From: JALORV01 sp963766365
Lineage (GTDB): Bacteria; Pseudomonadota; Gammaproteobacteria; Burkholderiales; Burkholderiaceae_F
Direction: 5' to 3'
Assembly (NCBI GenBank): GCA_963766365.1
Contig: CAVXZK010000003.1
Location: 1 to 64,000, forward strand
DNA: 64,000 nucleotides
In this document: piece by piece, positions 9,495 through 17,408 of the stretch
How the letters are laid out: every line of letters starts with the position of its first letter
How positions within the stretch are numbered: the stretch's first letter is position 1
Translations under genes and position numbers: made by a program
The notes under the pieces: model-generated
The model's database searches: none
Seen by the model: the letters and a program-made list of their open reading frames with translations, nothing else
Told to the model about the DNA's origin: nothing

Positions 9495-10714
9495 ACGACC
9501 CCCGCCGCACGCAGCCGGGCAATCTCGGCAGCACTCATCTGAAGCCGGTCCCGCAGCACCTCGTCGGTGTGCTCGCCGAGCAGCGGTGGTGCCCGTTCGT
9601 GCGTCGCCGGCGTCTCCGACAGCTTGATCGGATTGGCGACGAGCGGAACGGTGCCGGCGAGCGCATGCGGCAGGTCGATGCGCATGCCACGCGCGGCCAC
9701 CTGAGGATCGGCCAGTGCCTGCGCGATGTCGTTGATCGGCCCGCACGGGACCTTTGCCACATCGAGTGCTTCCACCCAGTAAGCCACCGGACGCTCGCGC
9801 ACGATCGCCTCCAGCATCGGCACCAGCACGGCGCGGTGGCGCACCCGGTCCGCATTGCGCACGAAACGCGGATCAACCGCGAGATCCTGCCGCCCGGCGA
9901 TCTCGCAGAACTTGACGAACTGTGCGTCGTTGCCGACTGCGACGATCACATGCCCGTCAGCGGCAGCGAACACCTGGTAGGGCACGATGTTCTGATGCGC
10001 ATTGCCGGCACGGCCCGGCGCGCGGCCGCTGGTCAGGCAATTCATGTTCATGTTGGCGAGCATCGCCAGCATCACGTCGTACAGCGCGAGGTCGATGTAC
10101 TGGCCGGTCCCGCTCCGCTCGCGGTGCGCGACGGCAGCGAGGATGGCCACACTGGCGTACATGCCCGTCATCAGGTCGCTGACCGCGACGCCGGCTTTCT
10201 GCGGACCGCCCCCCGGGCGATCGTCGCGCTCGCCGGTGATCGACATGAAGCCGCCGCTGCCCTGGATGATGAAGTCGTATCCCGGCTTCTCGCGATGCGG
10301 CCCGGTCTGGCCGAAGCCGGTGATCGAGCAGTAAATCAGCCTCGGGTTGAGGTCCGAGAGCGACGCGTAGTCGAGTCCATAGCTGGCGAGCTGATCGACC
10401 TTGTAATTCTCGACGACGATGTCCGACTGGCGTGCCAGGCGGCGGAGAATGTCCTGCCCCTCGGGACGCGTGATGTCGACTGTGACGGATCGCTTGTTGC
10501 GGTTGGCCGCCAGGTAGTACGCCGCTTCCGAGGTGTCATGGCCTTGTGCATCGGCCAGGTAGGGCGGCCCCCAGGCTCGGGTGTCGTCGCCACTGCCCGG
10601 CCGCTCGACCTTGATGACATCGGCGCCGAGGTCGGCAAGCAGTTGCGTGCACCACGGCCCGGCGAGCACGCGGGTGAGGTCCAGCACACGCAGATGGCCG
10701 AGCGCGGTCGTCAT
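9491..10714 (-). CDS. CaiB/BaiF family (class III) CoA-transferase
   Basis: This 407-residue protein starts at ATG 10714 with LRVLDLTRVLAGPWCTQ, then LGADVIKVERPGSGDDTR and the GYDFIIQGSGG motif. Together these are diagnostic for formyl-CoA transferase-like enzymes that move CoA between carboxylic acids. The catalytic Asp is likely in IDLALYD. Substrates cannot be inferred from sequence; such genes are common in carboxylate and aromatic catabolism. It is divergent from the DUF4442 gene 91 bases away and overlaps acyP by four bases. Confidence 0.9.
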   Translation of the reverse strand: MTTALGHLRVLDLTRVLAGPWCTQLLADLGADVIKVERPGSGDDTRAWGPPYLADAQGHDTSEAAYYLAANRNKRSVTVDITRPEGQDILRRLARQSDIVVENYKVDQLASYGLDYASLSDLNPRLIYCSITGFGQTGPHREKPGYDFIIQGSGGFMSITGERDDRPGGGPQKAGVAVSDLMTGMYASVAILAAVAHRERSGTGQYIDLALYDVMLAMLANMNMNCLTSGRAPGRAGNAHQNIVPYQVFAAADGHVIVAVGNDAQFVKFCEIAGRQDLAVDPRFVRNADRVRHRAVLVPMLEAIVRERPVAYWVEALDVAKVPCGPINDIAQALADPQVAARGMRIDLPHALAGTVPLVANPIKLSETPATHERAPPLLGEHTDEVLRDRLQMSAAEIARLRAAGVV

Positions 10715-10805
10715 GGCCGTCGAGGTTAGCAGCGCGCCGCGACGCAGGCGAGGGCGCTGCCGGCCCTTAAACTGGGCCGATGTTGCTGTCTGGAGCACCG
10801 CCCGG

Positions 10806-11261
10806 ATGAACTCGTCGCGCCGCTGGCAGTTGCGCGCGAACCTCTCGCCGGTCAGGTGGCTTTCCGGCATGCGGATCGAGCACGTCGCCCCGGATTTCCG
10901 TTCCATCACCGCTGCACTGCGTCCACTCGCGTCCCGCGTTGGCGGCGAGGCGCCTCACACCGGCGCCTCACTGTATGCGCTGGTCGATCCCTGTTTCCTG
11001 GTTATCGTGCAGCACGCCGTCGGTCCGGATTACCTGGTGTGGGACAAGGCAGGATCGATCGAGGTGCTGGCTCCCGGCCGCGGCCGGGTGTGGGCACGGC
11101 TGGAACTCCAGGATGACGACCTACGGCGTATTCAACAGATGACGGTCTCGGGGGACAAGCATCTGCACCTTTTCAGCGTCGAAGTACGGGACGCGGATGG
11201 CATGATCATTGCGCGGATTGAGAAGATGATCTACGTACGCAAGAGGGGGACTTCAACGTGA
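10806..11261 (+). CDS. DUF4442 protein, hotdog-fold thioesterase-like
   Basis: The 151-residue product matches the DUF4442 pattern, with ALVDPCFLVIVQHAVG, DYLVWDKAGSIEVLAPGRG and a closing arginine-rich tail. These proteins have a single hotdog fold and are thought to be acyl-CoA or acyl-ACP thioesterase relatives, but few are characterised. ATG 10806 is chosen because upstream codons do not look coding. The stop overlaps the GTG start of the phosphodiesterase gene (GTGA), so the two are coupled. Confidence 0.75.
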   Translation: MNSSRRWQLRANLSPVRWLSGMRIEHVAPDFRSITAALRPLASRVGGEAPHTGASLYALVDPCFLVIVQHAVGPDYLVWDKAGSIEVLAPGRGRVWARLELQDDDLRRIQQMTVSGDKHLHLFSVEVRDADGMIIARIEKMIYVRKRGTST

Positions 11262-12043
11262 GCCATTTCCAGCCGTGGCCCTGGCCGCGGGTGCTGGCCC
11301 ATCGGGGCGCGGGCAGCCTCGCTCCAGAGAACACGCTGGCAGCGCTGCGTGTCGGGTTCGAACGCGGCTATCGCGCGGTCGAATTCGATGCGATGGCGCC
11401 GCTCGATGATGTTGCGGTGCTGATGCACGATCCGACCCTCGAGCGCACCACCGGAGTGTCGGGTGCGGTGACGGCGCGGCATGCCGATGAAATCGTTCAA
11501 CTTGACGCGGGCCGGTGGTTTTCAGAGGCCTTCGTTAGGGAGCCGGTGCCCTCGCTGGACCAGGCGTTGCAGTTTTGCCGGTCCCACGGGATCTGGCCGA
11601 ACGTCGAGATCAAGCCGGCGCCGGGCCATGAAGCACGCACCGGCGCCATCGTGGCGCAGGGAGTCGCCCGCGCCTACGCCGATGCATTGAAGGAACATGG
11701 TGACCAGGCCAATCTTCTTGACGTCCGCGTGCCGCTGCTGTCGTCGTTTGCCGAGGACGCACTCGTGACGGCACGCGCCGCTGCCCGCGACGTGCCGCGT
11801 GCGCTGCTGATCGACCAGTTGCCCGCCGACTGGGCCGCGCGTCTCGAGCGGCTGGGGGCAGTCTGCGTCAATACGAACCACGAGTACCTGACGCGGGACG
11901 CCGTGCGGACCGTAAAACAGGCCGGCTACTGGCTGTTCTGCTACACGGTCAACGACACCGAGCGCGCCCGCGAACTGATTGCCTTTGGCGTCGACGCGTT
12001 CTGCACCGACCGGATCGACCGGATCGGGGCGGACTTCGCCTGA
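11258..12043 (+). CDS. ugpQ: Glycerophosphodiester phosphodiesterase
   Basis: The 261-residue protein carries the GDPD catalytic set: HRGAG at 15-19 with ENT at 24-26, EFD at 42-44, MHDP with His57, and VEIKP near 117. It cleaves glycerophosphodiesters from phospholipid turnover to glycerol 3-phosphate and an alcohol. No signal peptide is seen, so it resembles the cytoplasmic UgpQ type. The GTG start overlaps the preceding gene. The C-terminal VNTNHEYLT and YTVNDTERARELIAFGVD segments are also typical. Confidence 0.92.
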   Translation: MSHFQPWPWPRVLAHRGAGSLAPENTLAALRVGFERGYRAVEFDAMAPLDDVAVLMHDPTLERTTGVSGAVTARHADEIVQLDAGRWFSEAFVREPVPSLDQALQFCRSHGIWPNVEIKPAPGHEARTGAIVAQGVARAYADALKEHGDQANLLDVRVPLLSSFAEDALVTARAAARDVPRALLIDQLPADWAARLERLGAVCVNTNHEYLTRDAVRTVKQAGYWLFCYTVNDTERARELIAFGVDAFCTDRIDRIGADFA

Positions 12044-12044
12044 C

Positions 12045-12668
12045 TTACCTCGGCGGCTGCGTCTCGGCGAATGACGGCCTGGCTGCGAGCTTTTCAGACA
12101 GCCGTGCAAGGTTCGGGTATTGGCCGCGCCAGTCGATCGAGCCGAAGCGAAAGTCCATGTAGCCGAGCGCGCACCCCACGGCGATATCGGCCAGCGTGTA
12201 CGCCTGGCCGTTGCACCACGGCTTTTCGCCCAGCCCGCGACTCATGGCGGCGATCCCGGCGCTTACCTTGCTCATCTGCCGGTCGATCCACTGGGTGCTC
12301 TGCTGCTCAGGCGGCCGTTGGGTCTTCTCGAGGCGCGCCAGGATCGACGCATCGATCACGCCGTCACCGAGCGCCTCCCAGGTCCGGACTTCGGCGCGTT
12401 CGCGTCCCGAGGGCGGAATCAACTTCGAGACCGGTGTCATGCCATCGAGGTACTCGACGATGACGCGCGAATCAAACACCGCGCCGCCGTCTTCCATGAT
12501 CAAACATGGCACCTTGCCCAGCGGATTGGCATCCTGGATCCGTGAGTCCGGCGCCCAGACGTCCTCGATCTCGAGCTGATAGTCGATGCGCTTTTCGGCC
12601 ATCACGATGCGGACCTTGCGCACGTACGGACTCGTCAACGATCCCAGCAGGCGAATGCTCTTGCTCAC
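12045..12668 (-). CDS. Glutathione S-transferase family protein
   Basis: The GTG start at 12668 gives 207 residues. The N-terminal thioredoxin-like domain has SPYVRKVRI at the position of the active-site helix, GKVPCLI (the cis-proline loop) and DSRVIVEYLD, which binds the glutamyl part of glutathione. The helical C-terminal domain has YTLADIAVGCALGYMDFR. Such bacterial GSTs serve in detoxification or stress; the substrate is unknown. It is convergent with the phosphodiesterase gene, with one base between stops. Confidence 0.88.
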   Translation of the reverse strand: MSKSIRLLGSLTSPYVRKVRIVMAEKRIDYQLEIEDVWAPDSRIQDANPLGKVPCLIMEDGGAVFDSRVIVEYLDGMTPVSKLIPPSGRERAEVRTWEALGDGVIDASILARLEKTQRPPEQQSTQWIDRQMSKVSAGIAAMSRGLGEKPWCNGQAYTLADIAVGCALGYMDFRFGSIDWRGQYPNLARLSEKLAARPSFAETQPPR

Positions 12669-12800
12669 GCGGCAGGACTCAGGCTTGATTGGACGGTGAG
12701 TATATCGGCAGCACGGGCGCCGGGCCGCGGTCGCGATCGAGTCGAGATGAACGTGGCCTGTTTGCTACACTCGATTCGCTGCTCTTCCGCTAGACAATCC

Positions 12801-14201
12801 ATGCCTGAAGAGCGCCTGCCCCGCGGACCTGCCGTGTCCCTCGAACTGATCTCCCTGACCGCGATTTCGCCGCTCGATGGCCGCTATGGCCGGCAGACAG
12901 CCGAGCTGCGCGAGGTTTTTTCCGAGTATGCGTTCATGCGCGAGCGGCTGCGTGTCGAGGTCGAGTGGCTCGTGAACCTCTCGATGCTTGGCCTGCCGGA
13001 ATTGCCGCGCCTGCCGCGCGATGCCGAGGCTCGGTTGCGCCAGCTGGTCTCCGACTTCGGCATCGAGGACTGCACCGAGATCAAGGCGATCGAAGCCGAG
13101 ACCAACCACGACGTCAAGGCGGTCGAGTACTTCATCAAACGGCGCACCCAGGATGTGCCGGCGCTCGCGCATGCGTCAGAGTTCATTCACTTCGCCTGCA
13201 CGTCCGAGGACATCAACAACGTCTCGCACGCGCTGATGCTGGAACGCGGGCGCTTCGTAGTCCAGGGCCGGTTGCGCAGCGTGCTGGCACAGCTGCGCGA
13301 GTATGCGCATGCCCATGCTGACCTGCCGATGCTGTCCCGGACGCACGGCCAGCCGGCAAGCCCGACCACGGTGGGAAAGGAGTTCGCAAACGTGGCGGTC
13401 CGCCTGGCGGCCGCCATCGACGCGATCGCGCGCGTTCCCCTGCTCGCCAAGATGAACGGCGCCGTCGGGAACTACAACGCACACCTGGCCGCCTACCCGA
13501 CGATCGACTGGGAGAAGTTCGCGCGGACCGTCGTCGAAGGATTGGGCCTGACCTTTAACCCGCACACGATCCAGATCGAGCCTCACGATTACATGGCGGA
13601 ACTGTTCGACGCGATGGCGCGCGCCAACACGGTGCTGCTCGACCTCGATCGCGATATCTGGGGCTACGTCGCGCTCGGATACTTCAAGCAGAGACTGAAA
13701 CCCGGCGAAGTCGGCTCGTCGACGATGCCGCACAAGGTCAATCCGATCGACTTCGAGAATTCCGAAGGCAATTTCGGGCTGGCCAATGCGCTGCTGCGGC
13801 ACCTCGCGGAGAAGCTCCCGGTGTCGCGCTGGCAGCGCGACCTCACGGATTCCACTGTGCTGCGCAATCTCGGCGTGGCCTTCGGTTACTCGCTGGTCGG
13901 TGTTGACTCCTGCCTGCGCGGCCTGCGCAAGCTCGAGGTCAACGAGGAGGGGCTGCGCACGGATCTCGACGAAGCGTGGGAAGTGCTGGCCGAGCCGGTG
14001 CAGACGGTAATGCGTCGCTATGGGGTCCCGAACCCCTACGAGCAGCTGAAGGCGCTGACCCGCGGCAAGGGCATCACGCGCGAAGCGCTGCGGGACTTCA
14101 TCCTCACGCTGGACATTCCGGCGGCAGCTCGCGATGAGCTTTTGGCGTTGACGCCGGCGACCTACATCGGCAAGGCTGCCGAACTCGCCCGCCGCGCCTG
14201 A
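12801..14201 (+). CDS. purB: Adenylosuccinate lyase
   Basis: PurB catalyses two purine steps: SAICAR to AICAR, and adenylosuccinate to AMP. The protein shows SPLDGRYG at the N-terminus, RTHGQPASP near residue 180 with a catalytic His, and the superfamily signature GSSTMPHKVNP near 304 with the catalytic serine loop. Length is 466 residues from ATG 12801. A GTG at 12834 is an equally likely start and would give a start closer to the usual PurB. It stands alone, transcribed rightward. Confidence 0.95.
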   Translation: MPEERLPRGPAVSLELISLTAISPLDGRYGRQTAELREVFSEYAFMRERLRVEVEWLVNLSMLGLPELPRLPRDAEARLRQLVSDFGIEDCTEIKAIEAETNHDVKAVEYFIKRRTQDVPALAHASEFIHFACTSEDINNVSHALMLERGRFVVQGRLRSVLAQLREYAHAHADLPMLSRTHGQPASPTTVGKEFANVAVRLAAAIDAIARVPLLAKMNGAVGNYNAHLAAYPTIDWEKFARTVVEGLGLTFNPHTIQIEPHDYMAELFDAMARANTVLLDLDRDIWGYVALGYFKQRLKPGEVGSSTMPHKVNPIDFENSEGNFGLANALLRHLAEKLPVSRWQRDLTDSTVLRNLGVAFGYSLVGVDSCLRGLRKLEVNEEGLRTDLDEAWEVLAEPVQTVMRRYGVPNPYEQLKALTRGKGITREALRDFILTLDIPAAARDELLALTPATYIGKAAELARRA

Positions 14202-14221
14202 GCGTCAGTCAGTCTGCAGCG

Positions 14222-14758
14222 CTATCGCTCGCCTGGCAGCAGCAGGTAGCCAATCGGATCGTCGGGGCAGGGACCGAGCCCGCACTCGAGAAGGATGGCG
14301 ATCACGTTTGCCGCCGCCAGCGCGACGAACACGCCAAAGGCGCCGACCTCGAACCCGTTCAGGCGCGCGGGACGCGCGGAACGGCCAGTCGTCACCGCGA
14401 ACAGCATTACCCCGACATAGACGATCAGCGCGCCGTAGCCGACGAATGCCCACGTGTAGAAGTGCATGCCAAAGAGAGCCGAGCCGTAGCTGCCGGTGCC
14501 GGGAACGACATGCAGCGCGATTTGCCTCAGTGATGCACTGCCCGCGGCCGCCGCAGTCAGGAGCACGAGGCCGTAATTCGCGGCGGACGTCCCGGTGCGC
14601 AGGTTGAGCATCAGTCCGACACCGGCAACGAGAAAGCCGACACGCTGAAGCGCGCACAGCGGGCATGGCAGCTCGCCGAGTACCAGTTGGTAGAAGAAAG
14701 CCACCGCAAGAACCGCCGAGATGCCGTAAAGGGCCAGCGTGTCGAGCAGGCGATTCAT
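14222..14758 (-). CDS. dsbB: Disulfide bond formation protein B
   Basis: The 178-residue membrane protein has four hydrophobic helices and the DsbB-type redox pairs: Cys32-Pro-Leu-Cys35 in the first periplasmic loop and Cys159/Cys164 near the C-terminus. DsbB re-oxidises DsbA and passes electrons to quinone. The second Cys pair lies unusually close to the C-terminal end, as in the shorter DsbB-like proteins that occur beside DUF5993 genes. The DUF5993 gene is 11 bases upstream on the same strand. Confidence 0.8.
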   Translation of the reverse strand: MNRLLDTLALYGISAVLAVAFFYQLVLGELPCPLCALQRVGFLVAGVGLMLNLRTGTSAANYGLVLLTAAAAGSASLRQIALHVVPGTGSYGSALFGMHFYTWAFVGYGALIVYVGVMLFAVTTGRSARPARLNGFEVGAFGVFVALAAANVIAILLECGLGPCPDDPIGYLLLPGER

Positions 14759-14769
14759 CGCGGTCGTTC

Positions 14770-14928
14770 TCAGAGGGTGATCTTCAGCGTGTCGGTGGCG
14801 TGGTAGACAAGCCACCCGACCTGCACCGCCACCGTCGCCACGCCAAGCAGCAATGCCGCTTTCGAACGTCCCATCCACGCGAGAGCGGCGGCGACCAGCA
14901 CCATGATGAAAGGCAGCACCATCACCAT
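14770..14928 (-). CDS. DUF5993-like small membrane protein
   Basis: The 52-residue product from ATG 14928 has two hydrophobic segments (about 4-18 and 24-42) and ends with YHATDTLKITL. The size, the motif and the position directly before dsbB match the DUF5993 family, whose function is not known. A longer in-frame start at 14994 adds a polar stretch without a ribosome site and looks less likely. It may assist the DsbB-like protein. Confidence 0.65.
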   Translation of the reverse strand: MVMVLPFIMVLVAAALAWMGRSKAALLLGVATVAVQVGWLVYHATDTLKITL

Positions 14929-15235
14929 GCGGTTTCGTTCCCTTTGCCTGTTTGACGGGGTCCCGGATCCAGAGGTGGCGTCCAGTTCGACCACGCTCGC
15001 CGGGCCAGTGTAGTTCCGAACACTGCGCTCGGGCGGGCGCGCGCCCAGGACCGCGCCCGCGGTTAACCCGCATGGCTACGGCTGCTGAGTCGTGAATAAT
15101 CGTGGCCGCCGCGCGACGCCGGTGTGACTCCGCGATCGTCTTGACGGGCGACGCAGTCTGGAAAACAAGCCGCGCAGAAAGTGTTCTAGTCGGTGTCTGG
15201 GCAAGAGGCCCGGTCCAAATTCTGAAAGGGAAATC

Positions 15236-15691
15236 ATGAGGATATTGCTTTGTGCCGCGCTGGTCGCGGTCGGCGGCCTGATCGCTACTCCGGCCCACGC
15301 CCAGTTCTCCAAACCGGAGGACGCAATCCGCTATCGCCAGTCCGGCTACGTGATCATGGGTACCCAGATGGGCAGGATCTTCAGCGAGTTGAAGGCGCCG
15401 AAGCCGGACGTTGCAGTCATCCAGCGGAGTGCCAACATCGTCGACTTCGTCTCGCAGCTGCCCGGTGAGGGCTATGTGCCGGGCTCCGAAAAGGGCGGCA
15501 ACCCGCCGACACGTGCCAAGCCTGAGGTCTTCACTGACCCGAAAGTGCGCGAGTACGGCCTTGAGATGCGCCAGGCGGTGACCAAACTGAACGAAGTCGC
15601 GAAGACCGGCGACATCGCCGCGATCCGTACGCAGTTCCAGGCGGCTGCCAAGACCTGCGACAACTGCCACGACAACTACCGCAACAAGTAA
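15236..15691 (+). CDS. Cytochrome c' (class II c-type cytochrome)
   Basis: The 151-residue protein has a cleavable signal peptide (residues 1-22, ending PAHAQ). A single haem site, Cys-Asp-Asn-Cys-His at 141-145, sits close to the C-terminus, which is the class II arrangement of four-helix-bundle cytochromes c'. IRYRQSGYVIMGTQMGRI is typical of the first helix. Such proteins act in the periplasm and bind NO or CO. An AAGGGA site precedes the start. The convergent neighbour encodes a cytochrome b561, a frequent partner. Confidence 0.9.
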   Translation: MRILLCAALVAVGGLIATPAHAQFSKPEDAIRYRQSGYVIMGTQMGRIFSELKAPKPDVAVIQRSANIVDFVSQLPGEGYVPGSEKGGNPPTRAKPEVFTDPKVREYGLEMRQAVTKLNEVAKTGDIAAIRTQFQAAAKTCDNCHDNYRNK

Positions 15692-15711
15692 GTCCGGACT
15701 CCGCAACGTAA

Positions 15712-15739
15712 GCCCTGCCACGCGGCTGCGAGGCAGGGC
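15712..15739. terminator. Hairpin between convergent cytochrome genes
   Basis: GCCCTGCC (15712-15719) pairs perfectly with GGCAGGGC (15732-15739) around a 12-base loop. It lies between two convergent genes and could end transcription both ways, but there is no T run, so the terminator role is inferred. Confidence 0.4.
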
Positions 15740-15757
15740 GGCGACCCTTCGGGGCGG

Positions 15758-16405
15758 CTACAGACTGACAAGGTAGCCGACAAGACCGGCGGTGATCGCA
15801 GAGAACACTAGTGCGCGCATGCGCATAAAAGCGCTGTCCTCGGCCTCAACGATGACATGGCTCGGGTGCTTGCCGGTGATCATCGGGCCCACCAGCACCG
15901 CACCGCGCATGCTCGCGTAGTAGGCGACCGCTGCGACGTGCAGTCCGACCAGCGCGAATATCGCCCATTCACCGTATCGGTGGATCGTCGAAATCCGGTC
16001 CACGACCGTATCCGACGCGAGTCGTGCGAGCGGCCCTTCCGTGAAGCTGTCATCGCTGGTGAAGAGCCCGGTGGTCGCCTGCAGCAGCAGTGCGCTCAGC
16101 AGCGCAAGGACCGACAGCGCCCCGAGCGGGCTGTGGCCGGCGACGTGCCCCACGTGGCCACGCAGGTACGCGAGCACGACGGCGGGTGAGCGCACGAAAC
16201 TGCCAAAGCGCGCGTAGTGGCTGCCGGCGAATCCCCAGAGGATTCGGAACAGCACGAGTGCAAGGATTGCGTAGCCCGACCGCATGTGCCAGTCCATCCA
16301 GAGCCCGCCGACCTTGGCGGTGACGACCGAGAAGACGACCAGCGTCGCCAGCGCCCAGTGAAACAGGCGCGTGGGCAGGTCCCAGATGCGCGTGCCCGCC
16401 GTCAT
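15758..16405 (-). CDS. Cytochrome b561-family membrane protein
   Basis: The 215-residue protein has four main membrane helices and histidines placed as haem b ligands: His16 in LPTRLFHW, His40 in DWHMRSGY, His142 in STIHRYGEW and His156 in GLHVAAV. This is the pattern of the bacterial b-type cytochromes often encoded next to cytochrome c'. It likely transfers electrons from quinol to the periplasmic cytochrome. The genes are convergent rather than co-transcribed, so the functional link is inferred. Confidence 0.85.
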   Translation of the reverse strand: MTAGTRIWDLPTRLFHWALATLVVFSVVTAKVGGLWMDWHMRSGYAILALVLFRILWGFAGSHYARFGSFVRSPAVVLAYLRGHVGHVAGHSPLGALSVLALLSALLLQATTGLFTSDDSFTEGPLARLASDTVVDRISTIHRYGEWAIFALVGLHVAAVAYYASMRGAVLVGPMITGKHPSHVIVEAEDSAFMRMRALVFSAITAGLVGYLVSL

Positions 16406-16454
16406 TCTTGCGTGAATCGTGCTGAGGCCGCGTCTGATCGCCGGTCAGGGCCGG

Positions 16455-17390
16455 TCAGGGCACCAGTTCCTGGCCTTCTTCCTTCTTGACCGGCTTCACC
16501 AGGTCTTCGCGTTTGACGCCGAGGTACATCGCGATCGCCGCAGCAACGAATACCGACGAGTAGATGCCAAAGATGATGCCGATAGTCAGCGCCAGCGCGA
16601 AGTAGTGCAGGGCTGGTCCGCCCAAGAAGTACATCGCCAGCGTCATGCACAGCGTCGAGCCGTGCGTGATGATCGTGCGGGAAATGGTGGCGGTAATCGC
16701 GCTGTCGATGACTTCAACCGTCGTCATCTTGCGGAACTTCCTGAAGTGTTCTCGCACGCGATCGAAGATGATCACGGACTCGTTGACCGAGTAACCCAGC
16801 ACCGCGAGCACCGCCGCCAGCACCGGCAGCGAGAACTCCCAGCGGAAGATCGCAAACATGCCGATCACCAGCACGACGTCATGCAGGTTCGCGACAATCG
16901 CGGCGACTGAGAACTTCCACTCGAAGCGGAATGCGAGGTAGATCATGATGCCGACGACGACGAGCAGCAGTGCCAGCGCGCCGTCGTGGGCCAGTTCCTC
17001 GCCCACGGCCGGGCCGACGAACTCGACGCGCTTCAGTTCGACGTTCGCATCCTGCGACTTCAGCGTCTGCATCACGCGTTCGGCCTGCTGCCCCGACGTG
17101 AAGCCCTTCTCGATCGGCAGCCGGATCAGAACGTCGCGCGAAGTGCCGAAGTTCTGCACCTGGAACTCGCCCCAGCCCTTCTGCTCGATCGCCCCGCGGA
17201 TCTGCTCGAGGTTGGCTGCCTGCGGATAACTGATCTCGATTACCGTGCCACCGGTGAAGTCGACGGAGAGGTTGAGTCCCCGCGTCACCAGGAAGAACAC
17301 CGCGATGCCGAACGAGATGAACGAGATCGCGTTCAGGACCAGCGAATAGCGCATGAAGGGAATCGTGCGCTTGATGCGAAAGAACTCCAT
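16455..17390 (-). CDS. secF: Protein translocase subunit SecF
   Basis: The 311-residue protein has six membrane helices and a first periplasmic domain with LSVDFTGGTVIEI, the SecF signature. The later helices contain GYSVNESVIIFDRVREHFRK, conserved in SecD/SecF. SecF works with SecD and YajC to use the proton gradient in late steps of protein export. It begins 18 bases after secD on the same strand, the usual order yajC-secD-secF. Length and C-terminal lysine-rich tail are normal. Confidence 0.97.
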   Translation of the reverse strand: MEFFRIKRTIPFMRYSLVLNAISFISFGIAVFFLVTRGLNLSVDFTGGTVIEISYPQAANLEQIRGAIEQKGWGEFQVQNFGTSRDVLIRLPIEKGFTSGQQAERVMQTLKSQDANVELKRVEFVGPAVGEELAHDGALALLLVVVGIMIYLAFRFEWKFSVAAIVANLHDVVLVIGMFAIFRWEFSLPVLAAVLAVLGYSVNESVIIFDRVREHFRKFRKMTTVEVIDSAITATISRTIITHGSTLCMTLAMYFLGGPALHYFALALTIGIIFGIYSSVFVAAAIAMYLGVKREDLVKPVKKEEGQELVP

Positions 17391-17408
17391 CGTGGTTCTC
17401 CGATTCCC

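Noticed and set aside
15141..15170. TTGACG as a -35 box for the cytochrome c' gene
   Set aside because: No acceptable -10 sequence is present 16-18 bases downstream.
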